A stretch of 64,000 nucleotides of DNA from Panicum virgatum (taxonomy: Eukaryota > Streptophyta > Magnoliopsida > Poales > Poaceae), in the NCBI RefSeq assembly GCF_016808335.1, contig NC_053149.1, positions 32,361,339 through 32,425,338 of the forward strand, given 5' to 3'. Below the pieces are notes generated by a model. That model had not been told where the DNA came from. It saw only the letters and a list, made by a program, of their open reading frames with translations, and did no database searches. This document shows, piece after piece, positions 11,047 through 21,832 of the stretch. The position numbers and the translations under genes were made by a program. Within the stretch, counting starts at the first letter, position 1; every line of letters starts with the position of its first letter.

Positions 11047-13269
11047 AACATGATTCAGTTTGGTGTCTACGTCCAAGAATTTTGAGCAGAAGGTAAGGCA
11101 CTCCTCGAGTATGTATCCCTCGGCTATTAAACCTTCAGGGTACGCCTTGTTCCTCACATATCCTTTCGCAGTACGTAGGTACCGCTCCACTAGATACATC
11201 CATCTGTAACACATGGGCCCGCCAAGTTTAGCTTCGTCAGCTAGATGAACAGGCAAATGCATCATGATATCAAAAAATGAAGGTGGGAATAGCATCTCAA
11301 GTCGACAAACAGCCTCCCTAATTGAACTGCTAAGTTTGTTCAAGTCTGCTTCCACCAGCTCCTTGGAACATAGTACATCGAAGAAATTACTAAGCTGAAT
11401 CAATGCGATGACAACAGCTTCTGGCAAAATCTTACGCACCACTAAGGGTAACAGTTTCTATAGAATTAGATGGTAATCATGAGTTTTCAAGCCTGACACC
11501 TTACATGACTTTACGTCAACACATCTTCTTATATTGGAGGAAACCCCATCAGGCATCTTCACTCCATATAGAAATGCACACAAACTTTCCTTGTCCTCAT
11601 TATCTAACTTGTACAAGGATGGTGGCAAGGTATACTCATCATTATTAATCACAGGATGCTGATCTAGTCGTATCCGTAGATGCTCCATGTCAAGCCGGGC
11701 CTTCTCCCCGTCCTTACATTTACCTTCCAATTCAAGTAGAGTGCCTAATATGCTCTCGCATATATTTTTCTCAATGTGCATGACGTCCAAATTATGCCTG
11801 ATGAGCAAAGAAGACAAGTAAGGGAGCTAAAAAAAAATACTCTTCTTCCTCCAGTTGTGCCATCTTTTGTCTTCATCGCGCTTCCTTTTTTTGATGCTTT
11901 CGTCTTTCCAAATTTCATTTGTTCAAAACTTTCAAACTGCTCAAGTACCTGTTCACCAGTCAGTGGTACTGGTGCCTCCCTGGTTTCGACCTTGTTGTTG
12001 CGCCATGGATAGTCCGGGGGCAAGAAACGTCGATGTCCCATGTAGCAATGCTTCCTCCCATGTTTCAACCACAAATACTCAGTATCTTTGTGGCAATATG
12101 GACATGCAAACTTTCCTTTCGTGCTTCCCAAAGGGATTGAAGCCATATGGAGTATGTAACATTTTACGTCCCAAAGGGATTGAAGCCATTAGAAGCAAGA
12201 CCCAGCCTAACATTACGACCTTCCTCTGCAAACCAGCTATATTCTTTATCCACGTGCTTCCATGCCAATGAGTCAGCAGGGTGACGCATTTTTCCATCAT
12301 TGACCAATTATTTCTTGTGCCACTGCAATTCCTCTGATGTGCGCTTCGACATATACATTCTCTGCAGCTGAAGAATAAGAGGAAAGTAGCATAGGATCTT
12401 AACTGGTAAACGCTTCTTAACAGTAGTAGCACCACCTGCACTGTCATTATCACAGGTTTTCTCTACAACTCTCCACCTTGACTCCTTACAAATGGGACAT
12501 GTCTCCAGACTTGTGTATTCCTCAAAAAATAACACACAACCATTCTTACATTCGTGTATCTTGACATAGTCCAAGCCTAGGTCTCGAACCACCCTTTGCA
12601 CTTTATCCAAGGAGTCAGGAAGACAATGGCCTCCAGGGAGAATCTTTGAAAATAGATTAAGTATGGCCTCCAACGCTGCGTTACTAATTCCATACAAGCA
12701 CTTTATCTGAAAAAATTCCACGATAAAAGAGACCTTAATTGCATTTTTGCATCCTGGATACAATTCCTTCTTTGCCTGCTCTAATAGTTTCAAAAATATC
12801 ACTGCATTCTTATTTGGCTCCTTAGCATCTATGATTTGTCCATGTATAGAGCCACTGATAATGTTTCTAATCAGAGTATTAGTGGTACGCGGTCATCACA
12901 TGCGTCTTCTTCATCGTCTTCTCCAAAATAAGGTGCTGTATCAGCTGTAGGTTGTGCATCTTCAGGTTCAGCATTATTGAGATCAGGACTGACATCATGA
13001 TTCACACGACCCTCAGCTGATGAACTAGTTTGGCCTTCGATTTCATTATTGATGAAACAATTAGCAAACCCTCTATTCACTAAATGAAGTTGAATCTCAA
13101 ACACGTTATGATATCTGATCATGCATTGACACATAGTACATGGGCACGCAACAGATGCAAGACCTCGCGATGATGTGCCAAAGGTTTCAATAAAAGATCA
13201 GAAATTCCTCTTCCACACCTCTGAATGTCGAGGCAAGCGCATCCAACTCCTATCTTCGTGTGATGCCAT
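11047..13269 (-). pseudogene. CACTA transposase (TNP2-type), N-terminal and central part
   Basis: The gene starts at the ATG at 13269 with a Transposase-associated N-terminal domain (SHEDRSWMRLPRHS), which holds one in-frame stop, and then CPCTMCQCMIRYH. Next come a zinc-cysteine stretch (CKNGCVLFFEEYTSLETCPICKESRWR), the TNP2 core pieces FACPYCHKDTEYLWLKHGRK and YMGHRRFLPPDYPWR, the motif NLDVMHIEKNICESILGTLL, and the DUF4218 domain (MLFPPSFFDIMMHLPVHLADEA, CYRWMYLVERYL). Frames change several times. Around 12126-12189 the frame is destroyed by a 43-bp duplication, and the stretch that in TNP2 proteins links the GFNPFG motif to the KFACP motif appears to be missing. The gene stops at 11047, where the Tat-type element was inserted, and resumes at 1198. 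Confidence 0.87.
12126..12189. repeat. 21-bp direct repeat, 43-bp period, inside the transposase gene
   Basis: The 21-base word beginning TCCCAAAGGGATTGAAGCC occurs at 12126-12146 and again at 12169-12189. On the minus strand it encodes the GFNPFG motif of TNP2, so the motif appears twice and out of frame. The pattern fits a break repaired with local copying, with loss of the core segment that should follow. Confidence 0.85.
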
Positions 13270-13555
13270 TAATCTGCATGCATGTTTGAAACGAGCTAGA
13301 GATCATGATCTAGCAATATGCATATATATGTAGGGGAGATATATACGAGATCAAGATAAATGTACCGGTGGCACTACAGATGTTGATTGATGTCCTGGAG
13401 ATCTAGACGTTGTGGAGATCTAGACGTCGTGGAGGACCTGCGCTGCCTCCCGATGGAGATAAAAGACTTGGAATTAGATCGGGTCCCGATCAAAGATGAG
13501 TCCCGATCTGATCGTTGCTCTCCTGTATAGTAGGAACAAAAAGCGTGGCGATAGA
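13269..13555 (-). other. Transposase gene leader region of the CACTA element
   Basis: No reading frame is supported here. It contains an imperfect palindrome (agatcatgatct) and TA-rich words at about 13306-13330, and a doubled gtggagatctagacgt word at about 13405-13430. It presumably holds the 5' leader of the TNP2 transcript. Confidence 0.4.
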
Positions 13556-14020
13556 CAAATTTAAGTGCAACCAAGGAAGACCTCGTTGCCATAAGTCTGA
13601 TACAATTGCAACGACTACGACAACTAGTGCAACAACAAAATTTCGTGGCAATACATACATGATATTGCTTCTTGAGGCAAGAAAGGAAGCAATAGGCCCC
13701 CATGTATTGCAACAACGCACCAAGAAATTTGCAACCCAAATCAGACGTTGCTATATTGCCATTCAGAAGCAACCAACGCTAGTATGGTCGCCATAGCACC
13801 TTTCTATTGCAACACACGACATGCTAATGCAACTCGGAAATGATGTAGCAGAATTCCCAACCAATTGCAACACAAAACCTAAAAATGGCTGCATTAGCAT
13901 CACCCTGTTGCAACACAAAAAATAAATATCGCAACACAATTTATGTGTAGTAATAGGCACGCATATTACAACCGAATCACTGTTTCGGTGCCATAGAACC
14001 CCCCTATTGCACCCAAATTA
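13556..14020. repeat. CACTA subterminal repeats (TTGCAAC-type words)
   Basis: About a dozen copies of a short word of the form (T)TGCAAC(A) occur between 13556 and 14020, for example at about 13605, 13630, 13706, 13730, 13806, 13864 and 13910. Clusters of short repeats just inside the terminus are a hallmark of CACTA elements, where the second transposon protein binds. No gene is present. Confidence 0.75.
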
Positions 14021-14050
14021 GTGGTGATGCCTAAACATTTCATGGCTATA

Positions 14051-14070
14051 GGGGGGAAAACCATGTAGTG
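14051..14070 (-). repeat. CACTA terminal inverted repeat (right end)
   Basis: Read on minus, the end is CACTACATGGTTTTCCCCCC. CACTAC at the extreme end defines this transposon superfamily. The partner repeat lies outside the window, so the inverted match itself cannot be confirmed here. Confidence 0.8.
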
Positions 14071-14888
14071 AAGATACAACAGCTATACCAGACTTCCGAC
14101 GACTCCAGAATCCCGAGCAAGCTTGACTCGACTAACTCCCAAGCTACTAACCTACTCTAGAAAGTACAAGTGAAGAGAGAAGAGATCCAATGGTGTGTGT
14201 TGAAGTGATGGATGGTGCTTCTATTTATATAGCCCTTCCAAGGTCAGTATCTGGCAGTTAATCCCCGTAGCGTCAGTTGCAAGCAGGTAAGGTCGGTATG
14301 CTTGTCTTCCACGCGAAGCCGGGACGTGAGACGCTGCTGGGTGGGACCGGCCGGCCTAGGATTTCGGCCACCTGGCCACCGCCTTTGCACAGATGTCTGG
14401 GATCACTTCCTGAAGTCGGTAGTCGTTGCGTTGCCCGAACGCTGATGGTTAGAGGCCGGCCGGCCTCTCTCTGGCCCAACTCGGCCCTCTGTTGCGCCGA
14501 TGTGTCACTCCACATTTGTGCTGTCTCCAGGAAAGTGGGTCACTGATTTTCACTTGATCTTGGGCTGCCTTGTGGGTCTTTGGATCAATGGCATTTCCTT
14601 TCGGTTCATTTGATTAAACTGAGACCCAATCCTTAACTCAGAGCATCATGATTGTGCCACATTGCCACTGGATCAAAGCCGGGATTGTGTCCTCAGAGGT
14701 GCCAGGCCGCCCAGCCTGGGTTTTTGCCCATTTCTGTCCATTTTTGGTGCACTTGTTCCTGAAAGTAAAACTCATCCAAAACTTGTGGAACTCGTTAGAA
14801 ATAAGCAAAATATGAATGGAACATAGTGTAAAGATCATGTTATTCCTGAAAAGTTGATGTCTAGAATGTGAATTTATGACCATCAACA
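14071..14888 (-). mobile_element. Cut-off Athila-type LTR (same family as 43104-44792), opposite orientation
   Basis: Read on minus it starts TGTTGATGG at 14888 and matches the LTR at 43104: the shared words 'acaagttttggatgagtt' and 'ctagagtaggttagtag' lie in the same order. It carries a TATA box on minus (14221-14232, CTATATAAATAG). It is truncated at 14071 where the CACTA element inserted. The remainder lies left of the window. GC-rich GGCCGGCC palindromes occur at about 14347 and 14453. Confidence 0.8.
14221..14232 (-). promoter_or_regulatory. TATA box of the cut-off Athila-type LTR
   Basis: CTATATAAATAG on minus, in the same position relative to the shared downstream block as the TATAAATAGG of the related LTR at 43801. 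Confidence 0.7.
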
Positions 14889-15524
14889 GTAAGGTACATC
14901 CATGGGCTATCCCATACTCTAGAATATTCTATGCCTATAAGCAGTCCCGCTGCCCTGGGTCTGACAGAGAGTGCCTCTGTAAACTTTATTGAACTGAATC
15001 ATGACCTGGGCCGAAGTCCAGAAGAGCCCAAGGTTGACAGTGCCCAAGAAGGCAAGGCCCAGTGCATTTAATCCTATATTTTTGTCTATTCATTCAATGT
15101 ATATGTGTTGTAATAATTTATTTATTTGCGCATTTAAGTTTTAGGCATTGTTTGTAACCTTAGATGCATGTTCCTTGGATCCGATGTAATGCTTACTCGG
15201 TTTACCTCGACTAGATGCTTGGCTAATAGGACCGGTAAAGGTCGAGTAGTTTACTGCTACTCGCGAGATTATAAGAGTTGAAATGCTTTTACATTCACCA
15301 AGAATTTAAGGATGACGGGTGGGGCCCGTCTATGTGTAGTGAAAAGATGTTGAGGCTGTGGTGGTGGCACATTTCATTAAGCTTTTGAAAGTACTAGCCA
15401 CATGCCGAGAAATATGGTAATCAGTCAGCTTAAGTACCTGATTGGATCATCGAGTGGAACGATCATTCATCCTCTTCTGAATCCTTTCAGGATGGTTGTG
15501 CCATGCGGCTGCAGAGTAGCCGGC
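14889..15524 (+). repeat. Left part of a Tekay-like 5' LTR, split by the CRM-like element
   Basis: This stretch, joined to 38501-39432 across the CRM-like insertion, gives one LTR of about 1.57 kb leading directly into a primer binding site at 39437. It contains the 'attggatcatcgagtggaac' block just before the break. Its true 5' end is not clear because an Athila-type LTR abuts it at 14888. No gene. Confidence 0.7.
15520..15524. repeat. Target-site duplication CCGGC, mate CCGAC at 38496-38500
   Basis: Four of five bases match; the difference is a G/A transition. It flanks the CRM-like element exactly at its TG/CA ends. Confidence 0.8.
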
Positions 15525-16157
15525 TGATAGAGTCAGAGTGCCCAATCTTTCGGTGAGTGGGGATAAATTCGACTTGGTGGAAGATGACCCTCACGATCCG
15601 ACTATGACGAGCGAGCCCGAAGCGCCAATGCAATCGCTGAACCAACTCCCTTTGGTTACCGATCTTGTTGATGCAAGGTTAGCCTGATCACGAAGATCTT
15701 TTCCTGTTCGCAATCGAAGAATGAACAAGAAAAAGATGCGAGCAATCTGATTATCACTCAAAGGTGGAGTTCTGAATTACACGAGGACATCGCTGTTTTG
15801 CGCGTGTCAAGAGTAGCTAAAGCTAAATGTAAACAAAACTTGAGTCTAGAAAGAAATGATGCCTCTATATAAATAGAGGGAGAGAGGGGTGCAGCCCCTA
15901 GGAGAGGGGTGGCCAGGGAGGGGGCGCAGCCCCTATTGGTGGCCAGCACTAGGCGCCCACACAAGGGCCTCAGTTGGGCCAGCATCTATTCTTCTGGGCC
16001 TTCGTTCTTCAGTATCATGACATAGTTCAGTTCTCTTGCACGGGCCCGAGTGATTGGTCCAGAAGGAGGTGGCGCCTGGGGTGGAGGAGCATCTGGTGTC
16101 GCCGGGAAAGGTGCTACTGGCGTAGACGTACTCGTGTTGTAGTTGATGTCCTCATCA
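15525..16157 (-). repeat. 3' LTR of the CRM-like element, overlapping the end of pol
   Basis: 633 bp, TGATAGAGTC...CTCATCA on plus. The pol stop is at 15986, so 172 bases of pol lie inside this LTR. It contains a TATA-like word (TATATAAATAGAG, about 15876-15888). Confidence 0.9.
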
Positions 16158-17753
16158 TCCTCGCCTTCTAGAACTGAAGTCGTCCTCGATGGCAACTCCT
16201 CATCCTCGCCCACATATGGCTTCAAATCTGCAACATTAAAACTAGTGGAAACACCAAGCTCCGCAGGCAGGTCAAGGACATAAGCATTATCATTAATTTT
16301 GGTTAGCACCTTAAAAGGACCAGCAGCACGAAGCATCAATTTAGAACGGCGTAAAGTAGGAAACCGATCCTTTCTCAAATGCAACCAAACCATATCACCA
16401 GGTTCAAAAGTAACAAGTTTTCTTCCTTTACTACCAGCAACCTGATACTTAGCATTAGCAGCAGCAATGTTTTTGTTGTGTTTGTTCGTGGAGGTCAATC
16501 ATGTGTTCAACATGTGCAACCACATCTATATGTGGGACATCCTCAGCATCAAGCGAAAACAAATCAATAGGTGCCCGAGGAACGTAACCATAAATAATCT
16601 GAAAAGGGCACATCTTTGTAGAAGAATGTGTTGCATGATTATAAGCAAATTCAATATGAGGCAAGCAATTCTCCCAACGTCTCAAATTTTTGTCTAAAAC
16701 AGCCCTAAGCATGGTGGATAAAGTTCTATTCACCACCTCAGTTTGCCCATCAGTTTGAGGGTGAAAAGTTGTACTAAACAGCAATTTAGTTCCCAATTTA
16801 TTCCAAAGAGATCTCCAAAAATGACTTAGAAACTTAGCATCACGATCAGAGACAATTGTATTCGGAATACCATGTAAACGAACAATCTCTCGAAAGAACA
16901 ATTCAGCAACACTGCTAGCATCATCAGTTTTATGACAAGGTATAAAATGAGCCATTTTGGAGAATCTATCAACAACCACAAAAATGCTATCCCTCCCCTT
17001 CTTAGTTCTAGGCAATCCCAAAACAAAGTCCATAGATATATCAAGCCAAGGGGAAGTAGGGACAGGCAAAGGCATATACAAACCATGGTTGCTCAATCGT
17101 GACTTAGCTTTCTGACAAGTAGTGCAGCGTGCAACAAGGCGCTCGACATCACAGCGCATCCGTGGCCAGAAGAAGTGTGCAGCCAGCACCTCATGTGTCT
17201 TGTAGATGCCAAAGTGTCCCATGAGGCCACCTCCATGTGCTTCATGTAAGAACAAAAGACGAACCGAGCTTGCTGGAACACACAGCTTGCTAGCGCGAAA
17301 CAGGAACCCATCCTGCATGTGGAATTTGCCCCATAGGTTGCCATTCATACAATGTGTGAGGATATCATTAAAATCAGCATCGTTGACATATTGATCTTTC
17401 ACAGTTTGCAAGCCAAAGATTTTAAAATCTAGCTGTGAGAGCATGGTATATCTACGAGACAAAGCATCGGCAATGACATTTTCCTTCCCGTTCTTGTGTT
17501 TAATGATGTAAGGAAAGGACTCAATGAATTCTACCCAGTTAGCATGACGACGGTTCAGATTTGTTTGGGTACGAATATGTTTCAAAGCCTCATGATCAGA
17601 ATGGATTATAAACTCGCGATGCCAAAGATAGTGCTTCCATGTTTGCAAAGTGCGAACTAAAGCATAAAGCTCCTTATCATAAGTAGAATATCTCAGGCTA
17701 GCATCGCTTAATTTCTCACTAAAATAAGCAACCGGTTTTCCTTCTTGTAACAA
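15986..17753 (-). pseudogene. RNase H and integrase of the CRM-like pol
   Basis: The RNase H part has [36 protein letters not shown] and [11 protein letters not shown]. The integrase has the zinc module ([22 protein letters not shown]) and a full catalytic triad: first Asp in [12 protein letters not shown], second in [15 protein letters not shown], Glu in [16 protein letters not shown]. The C-terminal module has GPFKVLTKINDNAYVLDLP and FNVADLKPYV, then a Pro-rich tail ending PITRARARELN. A frame change lies near 16455-16498. The tail reads into the 3' LTR. No chromodomain motif follows. This is the best preserved enzyme stretch in the window. Confidence 0.9.
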
Positions 17754-19198
17754 AACAGCACCTTGCCCAATACCGCTAGCATCACATTCAAGCTCAACAC
17801 TTTATTAAAATCAGGCAATTGCAAGAGGGGAGCATGTGTTAACTTATCTTTCAAAGTGTTGAACGCTACCTCCTGTGAGTCGCCCCAAGCAAATGGCGCA
17901 CCTTTCTTTGTAAGCTCGTACAAAGGGGCTGCAATGGAGCTGAAATCACGGACGAACCGACGGTAGAATCCTGCAAGTCCAAGAAAGCTCTAAATCTGTG
18001 TGACCATCGTAGGTGTAGGCCATTCACGAATGGCACCAATCTTGCTGCTATCCACCTCAATGCCCTGCGGAGTCACAACATAACCAAGAAATGAAACACA
18101 TTGCGTGCAAAAGATGCATTTTTCCACGTTACCAAATAAGCGAGCTGTACGCAACGCATCAAAAACAGCTCTCAAATGTTCTAAATGCTCTTCCATAGTC
18201 TTGCTATAAATAAGGATATCATCAAAACAGACAACAACAAACAATCCTAAGAAGGGCCTTAGAACTTCGTTCATCAAACGCATAAAGGTGCTGGGAGCAT
18301 TAGTCAAACCAAACGGCATAACCAACCATTCATATAACCCAAATTTCATTTTAAAAGCCGTTTTCCATTCATCACCCAGTTTCATTCGAATCTGATGGTA
18401 ACCACTACGCAAATCAATTTTAGTGAAAAGAATGGCACCACTAAGCTCATCTAGCATATCATCAAGGCGTGGTATAGGGTATCGATAACGAATGGTGATG
18501 TTATTAATAGCACGACAGTCTACACACATACACCATGACCCATCTTTCTTTGGAACAAGTAAAACAGGAACCGAGCAAGGGCTAAGAGATTCACGAATGT
18601 AACCCTTATCAAGCAATGCCTGCACCTGGCGCTGGATCTCCTTTGTCTCATCCGGATTCGTACGGTACGGGGCGCGGTTTGGAAGCTGGGCGCCGGGGAT
18701 GAGGTCGATCTGGTGTTCAATGCCGCGGAGTGGAGGAAGACCCGGTGGCAAGTCTTTGGGAAACACATCAGCGTACTCCTGCAAAAGGTTAGAAACAGCA
18801 GGGGGAATATCCAAAGACGGGGCATCATCAAGTGAAGCGAGCATACTAGAGCATACAAGTGCATAGCAGGGTAAATGATCAGCACGTAAAGCATCAAAAT
18901 CAGCACGTGTAGCAAGTAAAATAGGAGCATTCAACTTGATTTCTGAATTAACAGTGGTAGCTGGTGTAGGGGCGAGTTGTTTTGCCGCTTTAGTAGCCCG
19001 AGCAAGATCATCTTTTATAATTTGGTCAGGGGTCATTGGATGTATAATGATTTTCTGACCCTTAAACATGAAGGAATAATGATTCAAACGACCATGATGT
19101 AAACTATTCGTATCATATTGCCAGGGTCTACCAAGTAACAAAGAGCATGCTTCCATAAGAACAACATCGCAATCAGCATAATCAGAATAAGAGCCCAA
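17754..19198 (-). pseudogene. Reverse transcriptase of the CRM-like pol
   Basis: Motifs in order: [17 protein letters not shown] (end of protease), [87 protein letters not shown], and [18 protein letters not shown] with the catalytic DD. The connection to RNase H (KGAPFAWGDSQEVAFNTLKD) is broken by a stop near 17990 and frame changes near 17760-17800. FDDILIYSK is typical of chromovirus RTs. Confidence 0.9.
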
Positions 19199-19917
19199 CG
19201 AAAAAGGAACGCGTACCGAGCGTGTTACTTTGATTTTCCCACCATCATTAAGTCATTGAATGTGATACGGGTTCGGGTGCTTGCGAGTGGGCAAGGACAA
19301 CTTCTCGACCAAAGCTGTGCTCGCCAAGTTGTTGCAACTGCCACTGTCGATGATGATGCGAATCGACCGTTCTTCTACAACGCCTTGGTGTGGAATAGCG
19401 TGTGCCGCTGGTTGTTCTCGGGCTGGGCAACCCGTGTGCTAAGAACACACTGCACTACAAGACTCTCATACCGATCGGCGTCGCTGGGAGGGACATGCAC
19501 GTCCTCAGGAGCTGCGTGGTCAGTGGCAAACATAGTATGTTGAGTTTCCTCGGAATCACTAGCGGACGAGTACTCACCATTGTCACATATGAGCAAGGTA
19601 CGCTTGTTTGGGCAGTCCCTAATCATGTGCCCAAATCCTTTGCAACGATGGCACTAAATATCTCGTGTACGTCCTATGAAAGGAGCAGCGCCTGTGGACG
19701 GGAATGCTGCAAGTTTGGCCGGCCTCTCGTGCGGTGTAATGCTGGTCATGGATGGCGCAGGTAGGGCAGGCGCTGAGCTGGTTGCCGGGCTTCTTCCTGC
19801 AAAAGAGTTAGAATATGTCTTCGAGCGGCGACCCTGCACTTCACGTTCAGCTTTGCAAGCATATGCAAACAATGTGGTCATATCAGAATATTCCTTATAA
19901 TCAAGTATGTCCTGAAT
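19199..19917 (-). pseudogene. Zinc knuckle and aspartic protease of the CRM-like element
   Basis: From the gag side: a CCHC knuckle CHRCKGFGHMIRDCP with a stop just before it near 19656, an acidic stretch (SSASDSEETQHTM), then the retropepsin core SIRIIIDSGSCNNLAST with an intact DSG, and [16 protein letters not shown]. Frames change near 19375-19400, and a stop lies near 19248. The protease cuts the polyprotein inside the particle. Confidence 0.8.
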
Positions 19918-20500
19918 TTAGCGGTTCAAACCACCGCGAAAACATGCCATAGCAGCATCGTCTGTCTCAAACAAACCACAACGAATCATACCTTTTTGTA
20001 ACTCCTGATAGTAGTCCTCAACAGATTGTTGACCTTGTTGAAAGCACTGCATTTTTTCAAGCAAATCTCGTGCATAATATGAAGGGACAAATCTGTGTCG
20101 CATGGCACCTTTTAATTGAGTCCAAGTGGTGGGAGTGGCAGTGGGATGTCTTTGTTTATATTCACGCCACCAAATTAAAGCAAAATCAGTAAATTCACTA
20201 ATAGCAGCTTTAACTTGAGAACTAGCAGGAATATCATGGCATGAAAATTTCTGGTCGACCTCTAGTTCCCAATCAAGATATGCAGCAGGATCATATTTTC
20301 CATTAAAAGATGGAATTTTAAATTTAATCTTAGCAAATGGGTCATTATGTTGATGACGTACCACACGGCGGGCACGACCGCTGCGAGTTCCCTCTTCTGG
20401 CTCCGTGTCACCGCCATAATCCTTCTGCAACTCCATGATCGTTGTGTTCAATGCGTCGAGCCGTGCCACGATGGTGTTGAGCGTGGTCTTAGCAGCCGTC
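19918..20500 (-). pseudogene. gag of the CRM-like element, main part
   Basis: Starting at the break (20500) it reads TAAKTTLNTIVARLDALNTT, a charged linker, then the capsid domain: KIKFKIPSFNGKYDPAAYLD, FADALIWW-like region (FTDFALIWWREYKQRH), FVPSYYARDLLEKMQCF, QSVEDYYQELQKGM and MACFRGGLNR. The N-terminal piece is at 36518-36674 on the far side of the inserted Tat-type element, and the frame is continuous across the empty site. Sequence style is that of CRM-lineage gag. Confidence 0.88.
20496..20500. repeat. Target-site duplication CCGTC, mate at 36518-36522
   Basis: Perfect five-base copies flank the TG...CA ends of the second Tat-type element. Confidence 0.92.
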
Positions 20501-20821
20501 TGTCGGTGTCCCGACCCGGGGGCCTGGATCCCAACTAGTAAATGCTGCGTGTTTCCTCGTCCCAGATGATGATGCAAGAGGCAACACAGTAAAGCACGAT
20601 TTATCCTGGTTCCGGCCGCGTGGCCATACATCCAGCAAAGGGGGTGTGCGAGGGCACTGTATTATCTTGCACCCGGAGTGCTTGTAGTAGGGGATACAAG
20701 CGAGGCGAGAGAAGGAGGGAAGCTCCCAGGTCTCTGCTAGAAGCGGGGTTGAACGTGGCGAATAGGGATGCCGGAGCGCGAGTGATGATGGATCTCGTCT
20801 GGGAGCGTCTGAGCGTCCTCC

Positions 20822-20848
20822 GAGAGAGAGAGAGAGAGAGAGAGAGAG
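20822..20848. repeat. (GA)n microsatellite in the 3' LTR
   Basis: About 13 GA units, against about 6 in the other LTR (35390-35402). Both started identical, so one has expanded or the other contracted since insertion. Confidence 0.9.
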
Positions 20849-20913
20849 CGTGTCTGAGCCTCTGAGCGTGAGAGCGAGAGTCCGAGCGCCCATCTACCGG
20901 TAGCCTGCCTCCT

Positions 20914-20923
20914 CCTTTTATAG
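20914..20923 (-). promoter_or_regulatory. TATA box in the LTR
   Basis: CTATAAAAGG on minus, about 1060 bp from the LTR 5' end; conserved in the other LTR at 35468-35477. Likely core promoter of the element RNA. Confidence 0.7.
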
Positions 20924-21661
20924 TCACAAGGAGGGGCGACGCACATGAGTGGGCGTGGAAGTCATCGTTTTCCCCCGAATCGCGGGGTACAGTGGTCGGA
21001 TACTGTAGAAAGTACACCGTGGGGCATGGCGTTGGGCGTGCGTATCGTCCTTGGTCTTGCAGAGATCGTGCCGGCGTCCTGCCTGTCCTTGCGGGCGGCG
21101 TGGTCGTCGCTGGTGTATGGTCTTCTATATATGGCGCGGTGGCGTTCAGTGGGCCCTGCGGACTTGGGTCCTACACGCACTAGCAGTTGCGGTAGTGGGG
21201 TGCGCGGTCCCGGACCCCCTGGTCGGAGTGCGGTCACGCGCACTAGAAGGTCCAGGGGACACGTGGAGGTCCCGGACCCCTTGAGGGGGGAGGTCCGGGA
21301 CTCCGCGCGTGTGTACTGAACGCCCCTCTCTGAAGGGCACGTGACGTCGCCGGACCCCTTCCTCAGCGGGAGGCGGGTCCGGTTGGTCGGTGTAGGCAGA
21401 ATAGTAACGGAAGCCAGAATAGTAACGGGAGCAGTGTAGAGCCTGTCTTGTCTCGCGTCGCAGGTCCAACAGTGCTGCTACAGCATCCGGGATGGTGGAG
21501 CGGTGACTGAAGTCGGCGGTTGAGACCCCGGTCACATCCACTGTGGGAATGGCGGCCCGACGCTGCCCGTCCTGGGAGCCGTGGAGGAGTGGCTGGCTTT
21601 TAATGCCTCCGTACGGCGAGTGGTTGAGCGGCGGGGCCATTTGTCCCTTATGCCGAGAGGT

Positions 21662-21832
21662 GGCCTCGAGCGAGGCGGAGATGAGTTACACTCTCGAGGG
21701 TAGGTTTGTTACCCTCGAGCGAGGCGGAGATGTTTTGCCCGCTCGAGGGTAGGTGCGCTACCCTCGAGCGAGTTGGAGATGCGGGACGCAGCCGAGGGGT
21801 CTCGACAGGGACCCTCGAGCGAGGCGGAGATC
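21662..21832. repeat. Four 50-bp tandem units (CCTCGAGCGAGGCGGAGATG type)
   Basis: The word (C)CTCGAGCGAGGCGGAGAT starts at about 21664, 21713, 21761 and 21812, spaced about 50 bp, with reverse-complement CTCGAGGGTAG words between. It lies in the U3 side of the LTR, upstream of the TATA box. The other LTR has the same set at about 36201-36370. Confidence 0.85.

Larger units (their letters stand above)
517..14070 (-). mobile_element. CACTA (En/Spm-type) DNA transposon, right terminus in window, carrying nested insertions
   Basis: On the minus strand the element starts at 14070 with CACTACATGGTTTTCCCCCC, a CACTA-type terminal inverted repeat. About 500 bp of short TTGCAAC-like subterminal repeats follow, then a broken TNP2-type transposase gene (13269 down to 517). 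The other end lies left of the window. It is interrupted by a Tat-type retrotransposon (1199-11046) and by a Tekay-like LTR (1-516). The base after 14070 is inside a minus-strand Athila-type LTR. The 3-bp target duplication would be AAG (14071-14073), but its mate is not in view. A TNPA-like second gene was not seen. Confidence 0.85.

Noticed and set aside
21662..21832. CRISPR-like array
   Set aside because: Regular 50-bp spacing, but the units are full tandem repeats without unique spacers, inside a plant LTR.
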